Source: Margaritifera margaritifera (Eukaryota; Mollusca; Bivalvia; Unionida; Margaritiferidae). Taken from it: a stretch of DNA of 64,000 nucleotides. This document shows, piece by piece, positions 1 through 10,857 of the stretch. The stretch is taken from the NCBI GenBank assembly GCA_029931535.1, contig JAQPZY010001419.1, positions 124,001 to 188,000 on the forward strand. The letters run 5' to 3'. The notes under the pieces were generated by a model. The model worked only from the letters and a program-made list of their open reading frames with translations, had not been told where the DNA came from and did not search any database. Every line of letters starts with the position of its first letter. Position 1 is the stretch's first letter. The translations under genes and the position numbers were made by a program.

Positions 1-410
1 TTCAATAATTTTGTCACGTATCATTATGTGTCTGAATTCAATGGGAAAAAAGAACAGCAAAATTACGTTATGAAAGACCGAAGCACATGTACGGTTCATT
101 ACGTTCCAGGGTCTATGAACGGTGTCTGTATAAATTTCATACTGCTAAAATTTTCTCATATGCATTTCCATTCACCTTTATCCATTGTAAATGCCCACTA
201 ATTATATATACACATCTAATGTATAGCATGAATAGGGTATCAACACCATTTACTATCTGATATCGATCCGCCTTTGCTTTCCCACATGACAACCCTTTGA
301 TTGAGCGGCGAGTTTGATACTTGTTCAGTGCCAAGTAACAGAGAGTGGTTATTTGAACTCCCTGTGATCTTGCCTCCCAAGCTCAGTCTCTACATAAGCA
401 CCCACATATG

Positions 411-687
411 ACAATCTTTGATCAACCACCACATTGTCTGGTGCTTGGTTGTGTATGCAGTTAAAGAAGAAACATTAAGTCGGCTATTGTTTGCGCAATG
501 ATTGTATACAGGACGAATTGAAGTCCAGCGCACTTGTTGGCGGCTTCCATTTTTTGATGTTTATTAAATCGTGAGAATCTTTTATCAACCACCACATTGT
601 CTGATGATCGGTTGTGTATGCAGTTAAAGAAGAAACACATGTCGGCTATTGTTTGAGCAATGATCGTATACAGAATGAATTGAAGAC
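411..687. repeat. Direct duplication, about 110 bp, two copies
   Basis: Two direct copies, about 413-522 and 575-685, share a long segment around cttttatcaaccaccacat and tgtatgcagttaaagaagaa with few differences. They are separated by about 50 bp that are not repeated. No coding potential was seen. This is probably a local tandem duplication inside an older dispersed repeat. Confidence 0.75.
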
Positions 688-796
688 AAACACAAAGAAG
701 ACTTACTGGCTTTACTTATGGATCAGTAATAAGTAACATTTCCGATAATGTTTATTTTAGCATAACACTTCAAGAAATTGGTGAAATTGTTACATT

Positions 797-1150
797 TCAG
801 AAGCCACGCCACGATCGAATTCATACGTGATCTCTTCCCCAAAATGATAATAAACTTTTTATGCACTATTTCTCATACTTGAAAAAAATATTTTGTTTCC
901 GTGTATGAGAAAAATACATGTATATAAAATTTCAGGAACCACGCCACAAACGTATTATACTCGAATTCATATGCGATCTCTTCACCAAAATGATACTGTA
1001 ATATACACATTTTATACACTATTTCTCGTACTTTGAAGAAAAAAAATTTCATGTGCGAATGAATATATGAAATTTTCGGAGCCACGCCACGATCGCGTTA
1101 TATCCGAATTCGTGTTATAGCGGGGCGGTTATAGCGGGGTTTCACTGTAT
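797..1150. repeat. Diverged tandem repeat, about 140 bp unit, GTTATAGCGGGG end
   Basis: Units begin with the shared word gccacgccac near 803, 939 and 1081 and continue with related text (cgaattcatacgtgatctct, then aaaatgata). The last unit passes into gttatagcgggg, repeated twice, and ends gtttcactgta near 1148. That ending looks like the edge of a dispersed invertebrate repeat, but the family was not confirmed. The minus-strand frame at 873-1085 crosses this array and is not a gene. Confidence 0.6.
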
Positions 1151-1478
1151 ATTCCTCTGAGAAGCTTCAAGAAGATTGACCCATATATACCAGTAAGGAT
1201 GGATTCGTAATATTACACAATGTTTGTGCTGAAAGAATGGAGATTTTCCCTTGTATGTTTATCTATCCCATATCCTTCATTATATCATTTTTGTCATTAA
1301 TATGGATCAGTATTAAGAGCATAAAGATATGTTAACCTATGGTTTTTTTATGAATATGATTGTGTGTTTTTAATACAGGTTTCTTAAATAATTTAAAATC
1401 TCTACATAAATAGTCAGCATGATATACATCCTGCTGGATCTCAGTGAATATAAATTTGCAGCATTAATTTGCTTAACA

Positions 1479-1522
1479 CGTCTTTGAAAAATGTGTCTTT
1501 GAAAAACGTGTCTTTGAAAAAT
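1479..1522. repeat. 15-bp minisatellite, three copies
   Basis: The word gtctttgaaaaa recurs every 15 bases, about 2.9 copies. It lies in otherwise featureless AT-rich sequence. Confidence 0.7.
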
Positions 1523-1529
1523 TTTAAGT

Positions 1530-2345
1530 ATATGTATGATTGTTTTTACATAATGACCAAATGTAGATCAATATATTACATATAGTAACCTATATTAAAT
1601 ACAGTGACATCTCTACCAATATACAGACAGTAATCTCATGTTGTCTGCTTGAGCTAAGTACTATGGAAGTTACTCTACTCTTCATGAATTTGCATATAAG
1701 ACCTGACCCGAATAAAAAAAACCATTAGTTATGATTTATTGGAACCAGTGTCCAGTTCAATAATTTTCTAATACCCACAAAAGGTCTTCTGCACTATTGT
1801 TTAATGTAGTTTGTTTGCCTTATTTGGGAAGTGAAAGAATGTATTTTATAAAACCTGTTTTGTTGTTGTTGTTTTCTTCAAATTATCCAAATTAAAACAG
1901 TGTTGTGTTGAAACAATTTTTCTTTGACTTAATAAATTTCATGTAAAATGTTTAGAATACTTTATTTTCCTGGACTATTTATTGATAAAAATAATCAGAT
2001 CATCAGCTCAAATGTTTTTTTTATTTTCTTATCTTGGTAATAATGCTAAGATATAAACTGAAGCTTTCACCACCATCTAATGAAATTTGCAATTATTATG
2101 AGAGGATATATAGATTTGAGATAGATTGGTTCCTTAAATCTATATACCTGCAGTTCTTTTTCCTGTGGCAAAGCATTTTCCTCCTTCCCGATCTCCTCCT
2201 GCACTCTGAAATATAATTCAATGTTTTTTAAGCAGGGCAGAAAGTCAACTCTGGATATATGAGGCTGCCCAATATAAATTTAGCATTTAATTTTCTGAGT
2301 TAAGGGATTCCAAAAAGGGGATTACTAATATGACAAATGGCTGAC
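1530..2345. other. AT-rich non-coding stretch
   Basis: No gene, RNA or repeat structure could be supported here. Short frames such as 2034-2216 have no recognisable motif and typical non-coding composition. Confidence 0.4.
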
Positions 2346-2349
2346 ATCT

Positions 2350-2775
2350 TGGACAATGTATGTATTAGAGTATAACAGCACCTCAGCATAATAATTTCTA
2401 TGTGGTGCCAATTAAATGTGAAGTTCTAAAAATGTCGAAATGTAGAACTGCACAATAAACTTTAGGAAGACAAACACTTTGAAATAAATGTAAACACAAA
2501 GTACAAAAAGACATAGATAAAAGTCAAACATGTTAAAATTCTGTAAAATGTATATAAAATAAAATATAAAAAAAACCCAACAATCTTTTAAATATAGGGT
2601 CAAAATTGGCTAGATAAACTGCATTCCTTCAAAAAGTTCAAGATTTTCACAGGTGGTACATACTCATAAAGTTTCTGAATTGAGTTCACATAAAAATTTC
2701 TGCCTTACAATGTTCAAGTCGATACACTTGACAATAATATCTTTCACTGTCAGTTATGGTCGAGGTTAAGGTTTA
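2350..2775 (-). mobile_element. 3' end of a non-LTR retrotransposon, same family as 21.2-22.7 kb
   Basis: Read on the minus strand, this is the 3' end of a LINE. It aligns over about 350 bp, with many point differences, to the longer copy at 21251-21600. Shared words include catatggtgccaa, aaataaatgtaaaca, gtatataaaataa, cctcatacagttt-like text and acactcgacaagaat-like text. The extreme 3' end runs into tacatacat near 2356, the same kind of tail that follows the longer copy. The copy appears cut at about 2755, so it holds only the 3' untranslated part and the last codons. The clade cannot be told from this copy alone. Confidence 0.6.
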
Positions 2776-2879
2776 ACATTTTATTCCAAGCTCGACACAT
2801 ATCAGGCTCTAAAAATATCCTAGCTGTGGCTCTTTCTCAATTATTGTCAGTCAACACTATGATTCTTTAATCACAATTA

Positions 2880-3215
2880 TGGTGACTTAATAATTATGGA
2901 GACCAGTGAAACCGAATCTGTCATAACATTCCCCCTGGAACTTGGTGTGACCATCCAATTGATCAGAGTAGGCCCTTCTAACCACATGTCTAGCTGAAGT
3001 TGAGGCCGAAGTAGTGTATTACTTAGGAGAGGCAACAATTGGTCTCTCCTTAACTCAACTATCGGTATCCTCACCTCCATTAACACTGGATGCAACCAAT
3101 GGTAATCAGGTTGCCTCCACATAGTTGCCTTTTACGACAGGCAGGAGAATGAATCGGGCCTATTCTACATCCTGAGCCCACAGGGCAACATCTAGGACAA
3201 AAATGGGAAGGACAT
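2880..3215. repeat. Possible dispersed repeat carrying a cttttacgacaggcagg word
   Basis: The stretch around 3120-3190 (ttttacgacaggcagg followed by gggcctattctacatcctg and a cacaggg end) resembles a GC-richer dispersed motif seen in many invertebrate genomes. This identification rests on recall. A minus-strand frame of 81 codons (2877-3122) overlaps it but has no recognisable domain. Confidence 0.35.
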
Positions 3216-3537
3216 ACTAAAACCTGATTTGGAAAAATCAGCTTAGAAAATTTATATTTTGTTTTTATATCTAGAACACAAATGCAGTTAAATTACATGA
3301 TTCAAGCTTGTTCAAAAGCTTATGGGCAGAATTAGCCTCTGCCGTTCCTTTTGATGGCTGATCACCGACATACTAGCTATAGGAATACTCATTTGTCTAT
3401 GACTCTTAACAATAGGGGCCCAATCATTTTGGCTTGTCTTATGTAGTTCCAAAACTTCTTAAAATGCACTGACCCTGCTCAGCGTGAATTGTGAATTTAA
3501 TAGTTTCCTTAAACTAGTAGTTAAAGGATGCTCTAAC

Positions 3538-3680
3538 CTCCAGATATCGTTCCATTACTATTGCATTCACATACGGGCAAGTTTTGTAAAATTTAGCATG
3601 TTCTTTGAAAGCGTCATCGCCAGGTTGCCACTGATCCAGTCCGCCACTGCATGCAAAACATCTTGTGTAACCCTCATCTC
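3538..3680 (-). CDS. BIR gene, exon 4: zinc-binding half of the BIR domain
   Basis: The exon has an acceptor TATTGCAG|GAGATG at 3681/3680 and a donor GAG|GTTAGAG at 3538/3537. The peptide contains GYTRCFACSGGLDQW, then PGDDAFKEHAKFYKTCPYV, giving the four BIR zinc ligands with C-x2-C-x16-H-x6-C spacing and the conserved Gly after the second Cys. All ligands are present, so the domain could fold. The exon ends in phase 0, so another coding exon is expected at lower coordinates; I could not find it between 1 and 3500. Confidence 0.88.
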
Positions 3681-6600
3681 CTGCAATACAAAACAAGATA
3701 ATCCAATATCAAAATTTTTCAGTCATATTCCCAGATATGTAACAGAATATACCATGTTACAACAGTAGTATTGTATGCCCATCAAATTTGTTTTTCAGGT
3801 CATAAAATGACTTTTTTAGGTTAATTAGGATGTTAAATAGATTACAGTGAAAAGCAATCAGCTGTATACAGATTGCATGAATTTAAACACATCTTCTCTC
3901 TATCAATTCATTTACTGTCAAAACATACTTAAATGAAATAACAAACGTTTCAGAAGAAAGCACGTTTTTAAGTTCCCCTTGTCATCGTTTCATTAAATGT
4001 AATAAATCAGTAAGAACAAAATGAATATTTTGCCACTTATAACATTGAAGATGAAGCATATGTATTGAAGACCGAGGAGCTACTTTTGTATTTATCACAA
4101 AATATATGTCGATGTTTTTCTTAAATTATTTTTAAACACGATTGTCCGCTCTTTACAGGAAAGATATTTAACGTGGTCGAGGCATTGTCTTAGAGCACAA
4201 AAAAACCCACAAAACTAATGAGATGTAAATGAATCTTGTGGTAAAAGAATGGAATCATCAATATGATTTCTTTGCGGAACACAAATTAAAAACCCACAGG
4301 TGTTAAATGCAAAGGAACCCACAGGTGTTAAATGCAAAGGAAGTAAAACAAAAATGTTTTACTTTCAATGTACACCCTTTTTATTTTTTAGATATTAGTA
4401 TATGTACCAGTAAAGGATCTTATTATAATCTCAAATATACTAATACACTGTATGAGCGCTATGTGTGGAGTCTGCACGCTTAGCAAATAAAACTCCCAAA
4501 AAAACAAAGAAATAAAACAAAAAAAAACAAAAAACAAACAAACAACAACAACAGAAAGTGTGAAATGAATACATTAGCTAACATATTGGCTAAATTCAAT
4601 TATGAACCATACATAAAAACATGGCTTGTCAATCCTGGAATGCTTATATTTAAATAAATAAGATGACTTGAGTCACAAAATGCTAGTACTGTATCTGTTG
4701 GTTCGTTAGTGTGCATAGCGTAAACCTTTTCAGTGTGGCTCTTTGCACATATTTATGTTTAAGCACAGAATTTTGTCCTTTAAGTAGATTTTTTGCATTA
4801 TCTTTACCAAAGTCAGACTATCTCAACTGTTCAAGATACTTTTAACTTATTGAGACTGAGAGTAGCAGCAATTGAACTTTGTCACACATATTATTTATGA
4901 CTCCAACTGACCCTTGCCATATCCCTCTTAAATACAGCACATTTCAGAGAGAGAGAGAGGGGGGGGGGGAGGGAATTATTAGAGACCATGACTGATTATA
5001 ACATGCAACGCTTGCCAGTGGGAAAAATAACTGAAGTTTCTGCCTATAATGTTTGTATTGACCGTTGCTGTTAACACATGTCCTGGTTTATCATGTGATT
5101 TTAACTGAAATGAGGAGGAACGGTACCAGGGCCACCCCAGCAATAGGAGGCATGCAACTCTCAGTGTACTTTATTTGTTTTGACTAGTTTTGGAAGCAGA
5201 AAATAATGAATGAGTGCACTGTCACTGCTGTAGGTAAATAGTGTTTAGTCTCGGCACACCAGAGACACAACTATGGTCACTCCGAATCTGTGGTATTTTG
5301 TCGCTCATCAATGACTTTCTTTTTGTGTATCTTACCAAGATAAAGCCCGGCACTAGCTGCTTGTTGCGGCATTATATGGTAACGACAGGGCCATTTCACA
5401 AATGATTTAAGTCGTGCTCCATATTGGGCTAACTCAGGCTTGTCAACTTGTTGTCGACTGAGTTTATACTCATGTCCACGATCATCAGTAGCTATTATTA
5501 CCTGCAAAATAAACAAATACATTACCTCTTCTTGACCGAAACAACCGCAGCGTCAATGGTCAAAGCCATTAAAATCTACTTCTGTGCAGCGGAGTTATAG
5601 TACAAAAACAAAGCCAAAAAGAAATACGGAATATTAAAGAATTGACATAACTAATTAAACATCTTATGCTCCATAAATAGCAGGTGAAAAAATTAAAGAT
5701 TTATTTTTTGGTACTACATGTAAAAGACAGCAACAATGAATCTGACATACCTGTGGTTCATCATCAAGTTGATGTTGTATGTTGACCAGGTTTCCAGTGG
5801 GCAAATGGCGAGGTCTTGTAAGTTTAGTTTGACCTGACTGTTGGGCACTAACACCCATGGACCAGATGCCTTGTTCAGAAATGAAAACTGTCTCTGCACT
5901 TTGAGAAACATTGCCATATGCAGAAAGTGAATTCGGAAAGGCACTTGTTCTTTGGTGCTGATAATGTTCATCAGATGTAGAGGATACTGCAGGTCCTATA
6001 TATGGGTTATCTAGCCATGGGGATGGGACACCTTGATTGGAGGGAAGACTCGATCTAGATGTTTGCATACCATATGGAGGACGGAATGGGCCCCAATTAG
6101 GTGAAGGCTCAGCAGATCTTAGGGGTGGGACATTTTGCCACAAAGGTACTCTAGGTCCAGTTATCTGGGCACTTTGTAGAGGATATGCTACATTCCAGTG
6201 TAATGAAGGCGGTTCAAAGGGTGAAAACGTTGGGCTGATTGGAGTCATCGTTCTGGTGGTCTGAGCAAATTGCGGAGAATGCGATGCCATTGACGGCACA
6301 TAAGATGTTGAGAATGAGACATCTTGGTCAGAGGAAGCACATATTTGAGAGATTGGCGGAGAAACATGATCATTTGTTGCAGAGAAAACATTAGGACAGG
6401 AGGTTTGCCCTACTGGATGAGATGGTTGAATGTCTCCACCGTCAAAGTGCTCTGTACCATTTCCAAACAGGTGACTGTCATTCAAGGTGGATGGTGAATT
6501 GTGTCTGAAAGATGAATGTCTGTCATCAGGAGTGGAAGGACATACAGGTTTTTGTTGATTTAAAGATGTGACCTGTACTTCATTTTTCTTGACATTGGTA

Positions 6601-8351
6601 GGATTTCCAGTGATACCAACCAAATTTGATGATTCGCAGACATGATGCCTAGAAGTCAGCTGATCTGCAGATGGCAGTGGAGTATATGATCTGGCCAGAG
6701 AGGGGGTATCTCCATCCAGTGCGGGAAAAACACTATCATCACTAATACTTGTCAACAGGTTATTATTATCTAATACTGGCTCCAAATATTCACCTCGGAG
6801 TATCGCAGGACGGGGACACTCTGAAAAAAAATATTATTATGAATTCTTTCATTTTTGTGAGTACACATTTTTGTGCTTTTCCTAAAAATGACATTTTCAT
6901 CATTACTTAAATTGGGGAAAGGGTACTATTATTTTCACAAAAGGATTATTGTTCGTTGGATCTTCAAATTCATAGTTTGAAGCCACCACGAAGTCTACAA
7001 AAATTGGTAAGCCAAGAAAATGATGAATGAACAGTCTATTTTAACTGTACCCATTAGATTTTTGAGCAGATTTATCGTTTTATAGGTTTTGTTTTATGTG
7101 GTTTAAATGAGGAAAAGTAGTTATTTGAAACGTTCATAAAAAATAAAAGAATTAAAAAAATCAAAGATACGTTTGATTAAAAAATGTAAGTGGTGTCTTC
7201 AAACTGATTTGAATCGTTTGCGATAAAACATTCATATTTATATTTTACTTTAAAACTTGTTGCTGAAGAGTTTGATAAACTATATTACAGATGTAAAGTA
7301 CAGGTGAGTATTAGTTCAAATGGAACATTTAAAATGGAAATGATGCAAGACATTAACCATACACTGGTCTACCATATGCAGTGAATTTAGCACCCTTCTT
7401 ATCTCAAGCTATAAGGATTCTTGTAGATTGATACTTGTATCAAGTTTGATGAGATCCAAAGTATAATTGTGGAGAAATCATTTAAAATGCATTTTTGGTA
7501 AAAAGAGTATGGTGCCAAATATTAACTCAAAATGAAATGATTGACAGTGATCCATTTAATCTGTTCGAGCTGCATCAGTCTGAAAAGTTACACAGGATCA
7601 AAACCCAAAGTGGTGAAGATAATGCTAAAGATGAAGCCTTTCAATGACATGCAGAAATGTGCTACACTATGAACATTTCAGATTGTGAGACAACGCTGAT
7701 TTTGTCAAAATATATAATTGGTTACATCTGATGAACGTGCTGAAGAAATTTCCAATATTGTACACATGTCGCGAAGTCAGTTCATATCAAGGAAAAGTAG
7801 GTCAAACTGGTAATATTCTTCTGCTTGTATCTGCATTTTGTTACCCAACCACTAATGCACAATCAAATTTCAAAGCAACAACTATTTTGCATATTAACCC
7901 ATTTTATATAACCAAAGAGGTAACTTTTTTCATAATTTATGACCACAGAACTAAAATTTATTGGATATTGGCAAAAATGCATCTTAGATTCATAAGTTAC
8001 TAAAGTACGAAAAGTACTTTGCAGTGAACTACTTTGGATTAGGTAAATTAGTGATTATTTTGCTGATCTATTAACCTTTCAAGTGTAATGATAGCTGAGC
8101 ACGGAAATTGTCTCTCTGTATTAGATGACTTGCAAAACTTGAGAAAGCAGCAGTTTTAACTGAATTCTAGTAAACCTGCTAGTTTCAACTACTCATATTT
8201 TTAACACTACGAGTTTATGTAGCATTGGCAATGTAACATCGTACTGAATAAAAATACCTTCAACTCCCCAACCGCTGGGTACTATTTTGGAAGTTGCATG
8301 TGTTTCGTCCGACACCTGTCTGTAACCTGGACGTTCTACCCCGGAGGCCAT
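3538..8351 (-). CDS. BIR-domain (IAP/BIRC-type) gene, 5' part, four coding exons
   Basis: Minus-strand spliced gene: exons 8351-8258, 6820-5751, 5501-5336 and 3680-3538, all with GT...AG introns and compatible phases (1, 0, 1). The readable product is about 491 residues: a short N-terminus, about 360 residues rich in Ser, Pro, Thr and Gln without a recognisable domain, then one BIR fold. The BIR zinc ligands C-x2-C-x16-H-x6-C are intact in exon 4. The conserved first half of the fold (Arg and Trp-Pro near its start, and the A-S-A-G-L-Y-L-G strand) is in exon 3. BIR proteins bind caspases or other partners through this zinc fold; some also carry RING or UBC domains. No downstream exon was found, so the C-terminus is unknown. 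Large BIRC families are known in bivalves. Function here is inferred from the domain only. Confidence 0.82.
4291..4342. repeat. 25-bp tandem duplication
   Basis: The unit aacccacaggtgttaaatgc plus aaagg is present twice in a row without differences, indicating a recent duplication within the BIR-gene intron. Confidence 0.85.
4946..4973. repeat. (AG)n followed by a G run
   Basis: Simple repeat: about 14 bases of AG then 11 G residues. It lies within the intron between BIR exons 3 and 4. Confidence 0.9.
5336..5501 (-). CDS. BIR gene, exon 3: first half of the BIR domain
   Basis: The exon lies between acceptor TTTTGCAG|GTAATA (5502/5501) and donor CTTG|GTAAGA (5336/5335). It encodes 55 codons plus one base, including YGARLKSFVKWP and AASAGLYLG, which correspond to the first helix and first strand of a BIR fold. 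The phase-1 end joins exactly to exon 4 and continues into the zinc-binding half. Reading past the donor gives an unrelated Lys-rich tail and a stop, so the splice is required for the domain. Confidence 0.85.
5751..6820 (-). CDS. BIR gene, exon 2: Ser/Pro/Thr/Gln-rich linker
   Basis: This is an uninterrupted 356-codon frame bounded by an acceptor with a T-rich tract (ttttttttcag|agtgt at 6821/6820) and a donor CAG|GTATGT at 5751/5750. The protein is low-complexity and hydrophilic, with many Ser, Pro, Thr, Gln and His residues and no membrane segment or known domain. Residues CPRPAILRGEYLEP open it. An apparent start at 6785 is a TTG codon inside the exon and not a true start. The 1.07 kb open frame in AT-rich DNA, with matching splice phases, is good evidence that it is coding. 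Confidence 0.8.
6830..8255. other. Intron 1 of the BIR gene
   Basis: AT-rich intron between coding exons 1 and 2. No repeat family or additional exon was recognised. The plus-strand frame at 7731-8003 shows no domain and is probably chance. Confidence 0.6.
8258..8351 (-). CDS. BIR gene, coding exon 1 (start codon)
   Basis: The frame starts with ATG at 8351 in a good context (G at -3, G at +4), reads MASGVERPGY and ends in GVE plus one base before the donor AAG|GTATTT at 8258/8257. The leftover base joins the AG that opens exon 2 to give a Glu codon, so the phase fits. Upstream, cgtag near 8368 could be a splice acceptor of a 5' untranslated exon; no core promoter is obvious. The exon is only 31 codons, so its assignment rests on phase and splice sites rather than on a domain. 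Confidence 0.65.
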
Positions 8352-8668
8352 ATCTTTTCAGTTATCCTACGAAATATGATAAGAAAATAATGATGATAAA
8401 TAATCTATATTTTGGAGTTTCCATGTCTTAATATACCTTACCATATCTTACAGTATCTTACTTTCTTCCTTCTTCGACTATGGCAATTATGGCCTGAATT
8501 ATCTTTCTCCATTTGTGATCCATCTCAAGCAATAGTTTTCATCTCAAATAACGATTATAACAATGATATCCACCACCACCAGTCACCATTTGTTTTTTCT
8601 CAGGGACCTACTTTGGCCATTATACTAGTAATATCTTGTGCTTTGCCATGGTTATTTTATGTTCCTTT

Positions 8669-8694
8669 TGTGTGTGTGTGTGTGTGTGGGGGGG
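8669..8694. repeat. (TG)n with G run
   Basis: Simple repeat upstream of the BIR gene start: about 19 bases of alternating TG, then seven or so G residues. Confidence 0.9.
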
Positions 8695-8699
8695 TCGTC

Positions 8700-10040
8700 C
8701 AATACTGCTTAAAAACTGAACTAGCGAGAAATGCCTGTCAAATACTGCTTATAATTGATCTGATGATCTCAAAGAACTATTGACCAAACAGATAGCAAGC
8801 TATGCATGAATCATAATTACCTTTGTGCAGGTTTGTTCGACAGAGCTCCAAGCAAAAAATACTATGACACCCATACGGTTTTCACTGTTCAACATATAAA
8901 TGTTCATGTCACGTGTAAATTGGTCATTTTTGCCGATATACTGTACATATTGCTTTTAAAGTAGTGTACTTTAATTTTTACCATATAATTTTTAATTTTA
9001 AAGAATGTGATGAGGTAATGGATAGAAGGAGATTAGCCAATAGATCAATAATTCTTGCTCCTTAACAGAAATGACTGGAAGAACATCGTTCGCCTTGTCT
9101 TTCCTTTACCTTTTTGACTTGAACTTACACTAGCATAGCTATTGAGATCATTATGATGCGAGAGCTATTCCCAACAATGTTACAGTTCTTTCAAAGAATC
9201 AGCTGTTTTCTCGTCTGCTTTAGCATGGGTGAGATATAGGTATTACTCATTCTGGCGGCGGCGTTGTCAATAATCGCTAAAATTTTTCTGTATAGCCATA
9301 CGTTCCAACCCTTGAGGGGGATAGTTATCTTACTTAGATTGTAAAATCAGGAAGTTCTACCCCTTCATATTCATGCACTTCTTTCCTCCCTCAGGCTAGT
9401 GTCATATGAAAATTTTCATTCCAAGTTTTTTATGCTCATAGGTCCCATACTCCTAAAGGGATAGCTGTCATATTTTAACTGTAGAATCAGGAAGCTTGAC
9501 TTTAAATATCCATGCAAGCATACCTCCTTATGACCTTGAGGCAAGTTCAAGGTCATTTGAAAATTAAAACATGTGCATAAGGCAGTTAAAAAGTGAGACA
9601 TAATGTATTGGAATTTCTCCGAATAGTCCAAATTAGTAGTTCTTTTTTAGAATTAAGGATGCTTTAATTGTTGAATATGTAAAAGTGAAAATTTGGTTAA
9701 TAATAATAATAATAATAATTATGATTATGCTTATTATAAAAGGTTAAATATGGGGGAAATCTACAATGTTTCAGTATTTTTCATGCATTTTGTGCAAATT
9801 CAGAATGAACTTTTCCGCTACAGTTTACTTAGATCGAATTCCTGAAATTTAGTGCTAAAGGTGATGTAAAGTGACAGTGTCCCAAATCACCAACTGCATT
9901 ATCTTCTGGACTAATGCTCTTTTTACTAATGTAGCGAGTTCATGTTACCACTGTCGCGTACTTCTGCCTGGGACTAGAATTATTCTAGTTCCAGCTTCTG
10001 CACATATATCCAGATGAGGGTTCATGCCTGCTATAACATT
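8700..10040. other. Intergenic stretch between the BIR gene and the viral-type element
   Basis: AT-rich and without a recognisable gene. It contains a short (TAA)n run (9697-9719) and, at about 9971-9992, a perfect hairpin built on ggactagaa/ttctagttcc. From about 9880 upward the sequence becomes less AT-rich and may already be eroded element sequence. Confidence 0.4.
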
Positions 10041-10050
10041 AGTGATCTGA

Positions 10051-10197
10051 CTAGAACACTTGTAATTGAATTCGTGAATGTAGATCAGGGTCCTTAGCTG
10101 GGTAGGAATAATACTGAAAATCTCGCTTGCTTCGATCTACCAACACAGGCACGTCCATATCAAATGCGGCATCAGGTGCATCTGTGAATCGAACCAT
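10051..10197 (-). pseudogene. Small ORF, 48 codons, end of the viral-type block
   Basis: An ATG near 10197, three bases after the stop of the preceding ORF, opens a 48-codon frame starting MVRFTDAPDAAFDMDV and ending at a TAG near 10051. The tight spacing suggests it is the start of a further element gene that is truncated or frameshifted. I do not recognise the protein. Below it the coding signal fades, although a frame with ICAEAGTRIILVPG near 9960-10020 may be a continuation. Confidence 0.4.
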
Positions 10198-10200
10198 CGT

Positions 10201-10657
10201 TTAGACATTATCGGATTCGTCTAATACCTTTTTAGAATGCTCCGCTTTCTGAATCCACTCCCCATTCATTGCCAGATTTGCAATCATCAAATCGGTATTG
10301 ATTTGTGCTAACTCAGCCAGACGTCCTTGAGCAGCTTCCTTGATGATTTTACTGACCGGCACGGGCATTCTTGCTGTGGGCGGTAGCGTAGCCGCCTTCG
10401 GTTGAACCTCTGGTTGCCGCACTAATCGTCGTAATCGATCTCGAATTGATTGAACGCGAGGAATGCCAGATTTTTTTAACTGTTTCACAGCGACGCTTTT
10501 GATACTGTTGCATTGCAACAGCTTTAGCAATTGGCGATGCGCGTGATGTTATGGCCGCGAGAACATTTGGCGCCCCTGTGAACAATTCCTGGACAACATC
10601 ATGGGGCAGTTTCCGTAATATGTCGCGTAAACGGGTTATCTCGCGTTGACAACACAC
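10201..10657 (-). pseudogene. Element ORF of unknown function, frameshifted
   Basis: Two overlapping minus-strand frames (10657-10349 and 10530-10201) read as one gene with a frameshift near 10500. The N-terminal part contains ITRLRDILRKLPHDVVQ and a short hydrophobic stretch. The C-terminal part is basic, then Ala/Pro-rich, then helical and charged (AAQGRLAELAQINTDLM). The product would be about 150 residues. I recognise no domain. Its place between the structural-type ORF and the last small ORF suggests a virion or accessory protein, which is inference only. Confidence 0.45.
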
Positions 10658-10857
10658 ACGGGTCTCACACGTACGCGTACTACCATCATTGTATACATTA
10701 AATATCAGGTCGATCTCTAATGTAGAGTTGTATGGTCAGGGTCTCCCCGAGCAGGTCTAACGCGTTCCCGTCATGGTCCACGAGGGAAAAACGTATGTGC
10801 GCAAATCAGGGATTGTTACGTGGAGATACAAGGGCGCCCTGGGAGTAACTTATATCA

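Larger units (their letters stand above)
3690..5330. other. Intron 3 of the BIR gene
   Basis: This is a non-coding intron. It includes a 25-bp tandem duplication (4291-4342), an A/C-rich simple stretch near 4495-4550 and an (AG)n/G run at 4946-4973. No exon-like frame was recognised. Confidence 0.6.

Noticed and set aside
3484..3768. 94-codon plus-strand frame over BIR exon 4
   Set aside because: Antisense shadow; the minus strand carries intact BIR zinc ligands and splice sites.
5664..5750. Continuation of exon 2 reading frame past the donor
   Set aside because: Lies beyond a consensus GTATGT donor, and the next exon continues the BIR fold in phase; this tail is intronic.
6037..6264. 75-codon plus-strand frame overlapping BIR exon 2
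   Set aside because: It is the antisense shadow of a well-supported coding exon.
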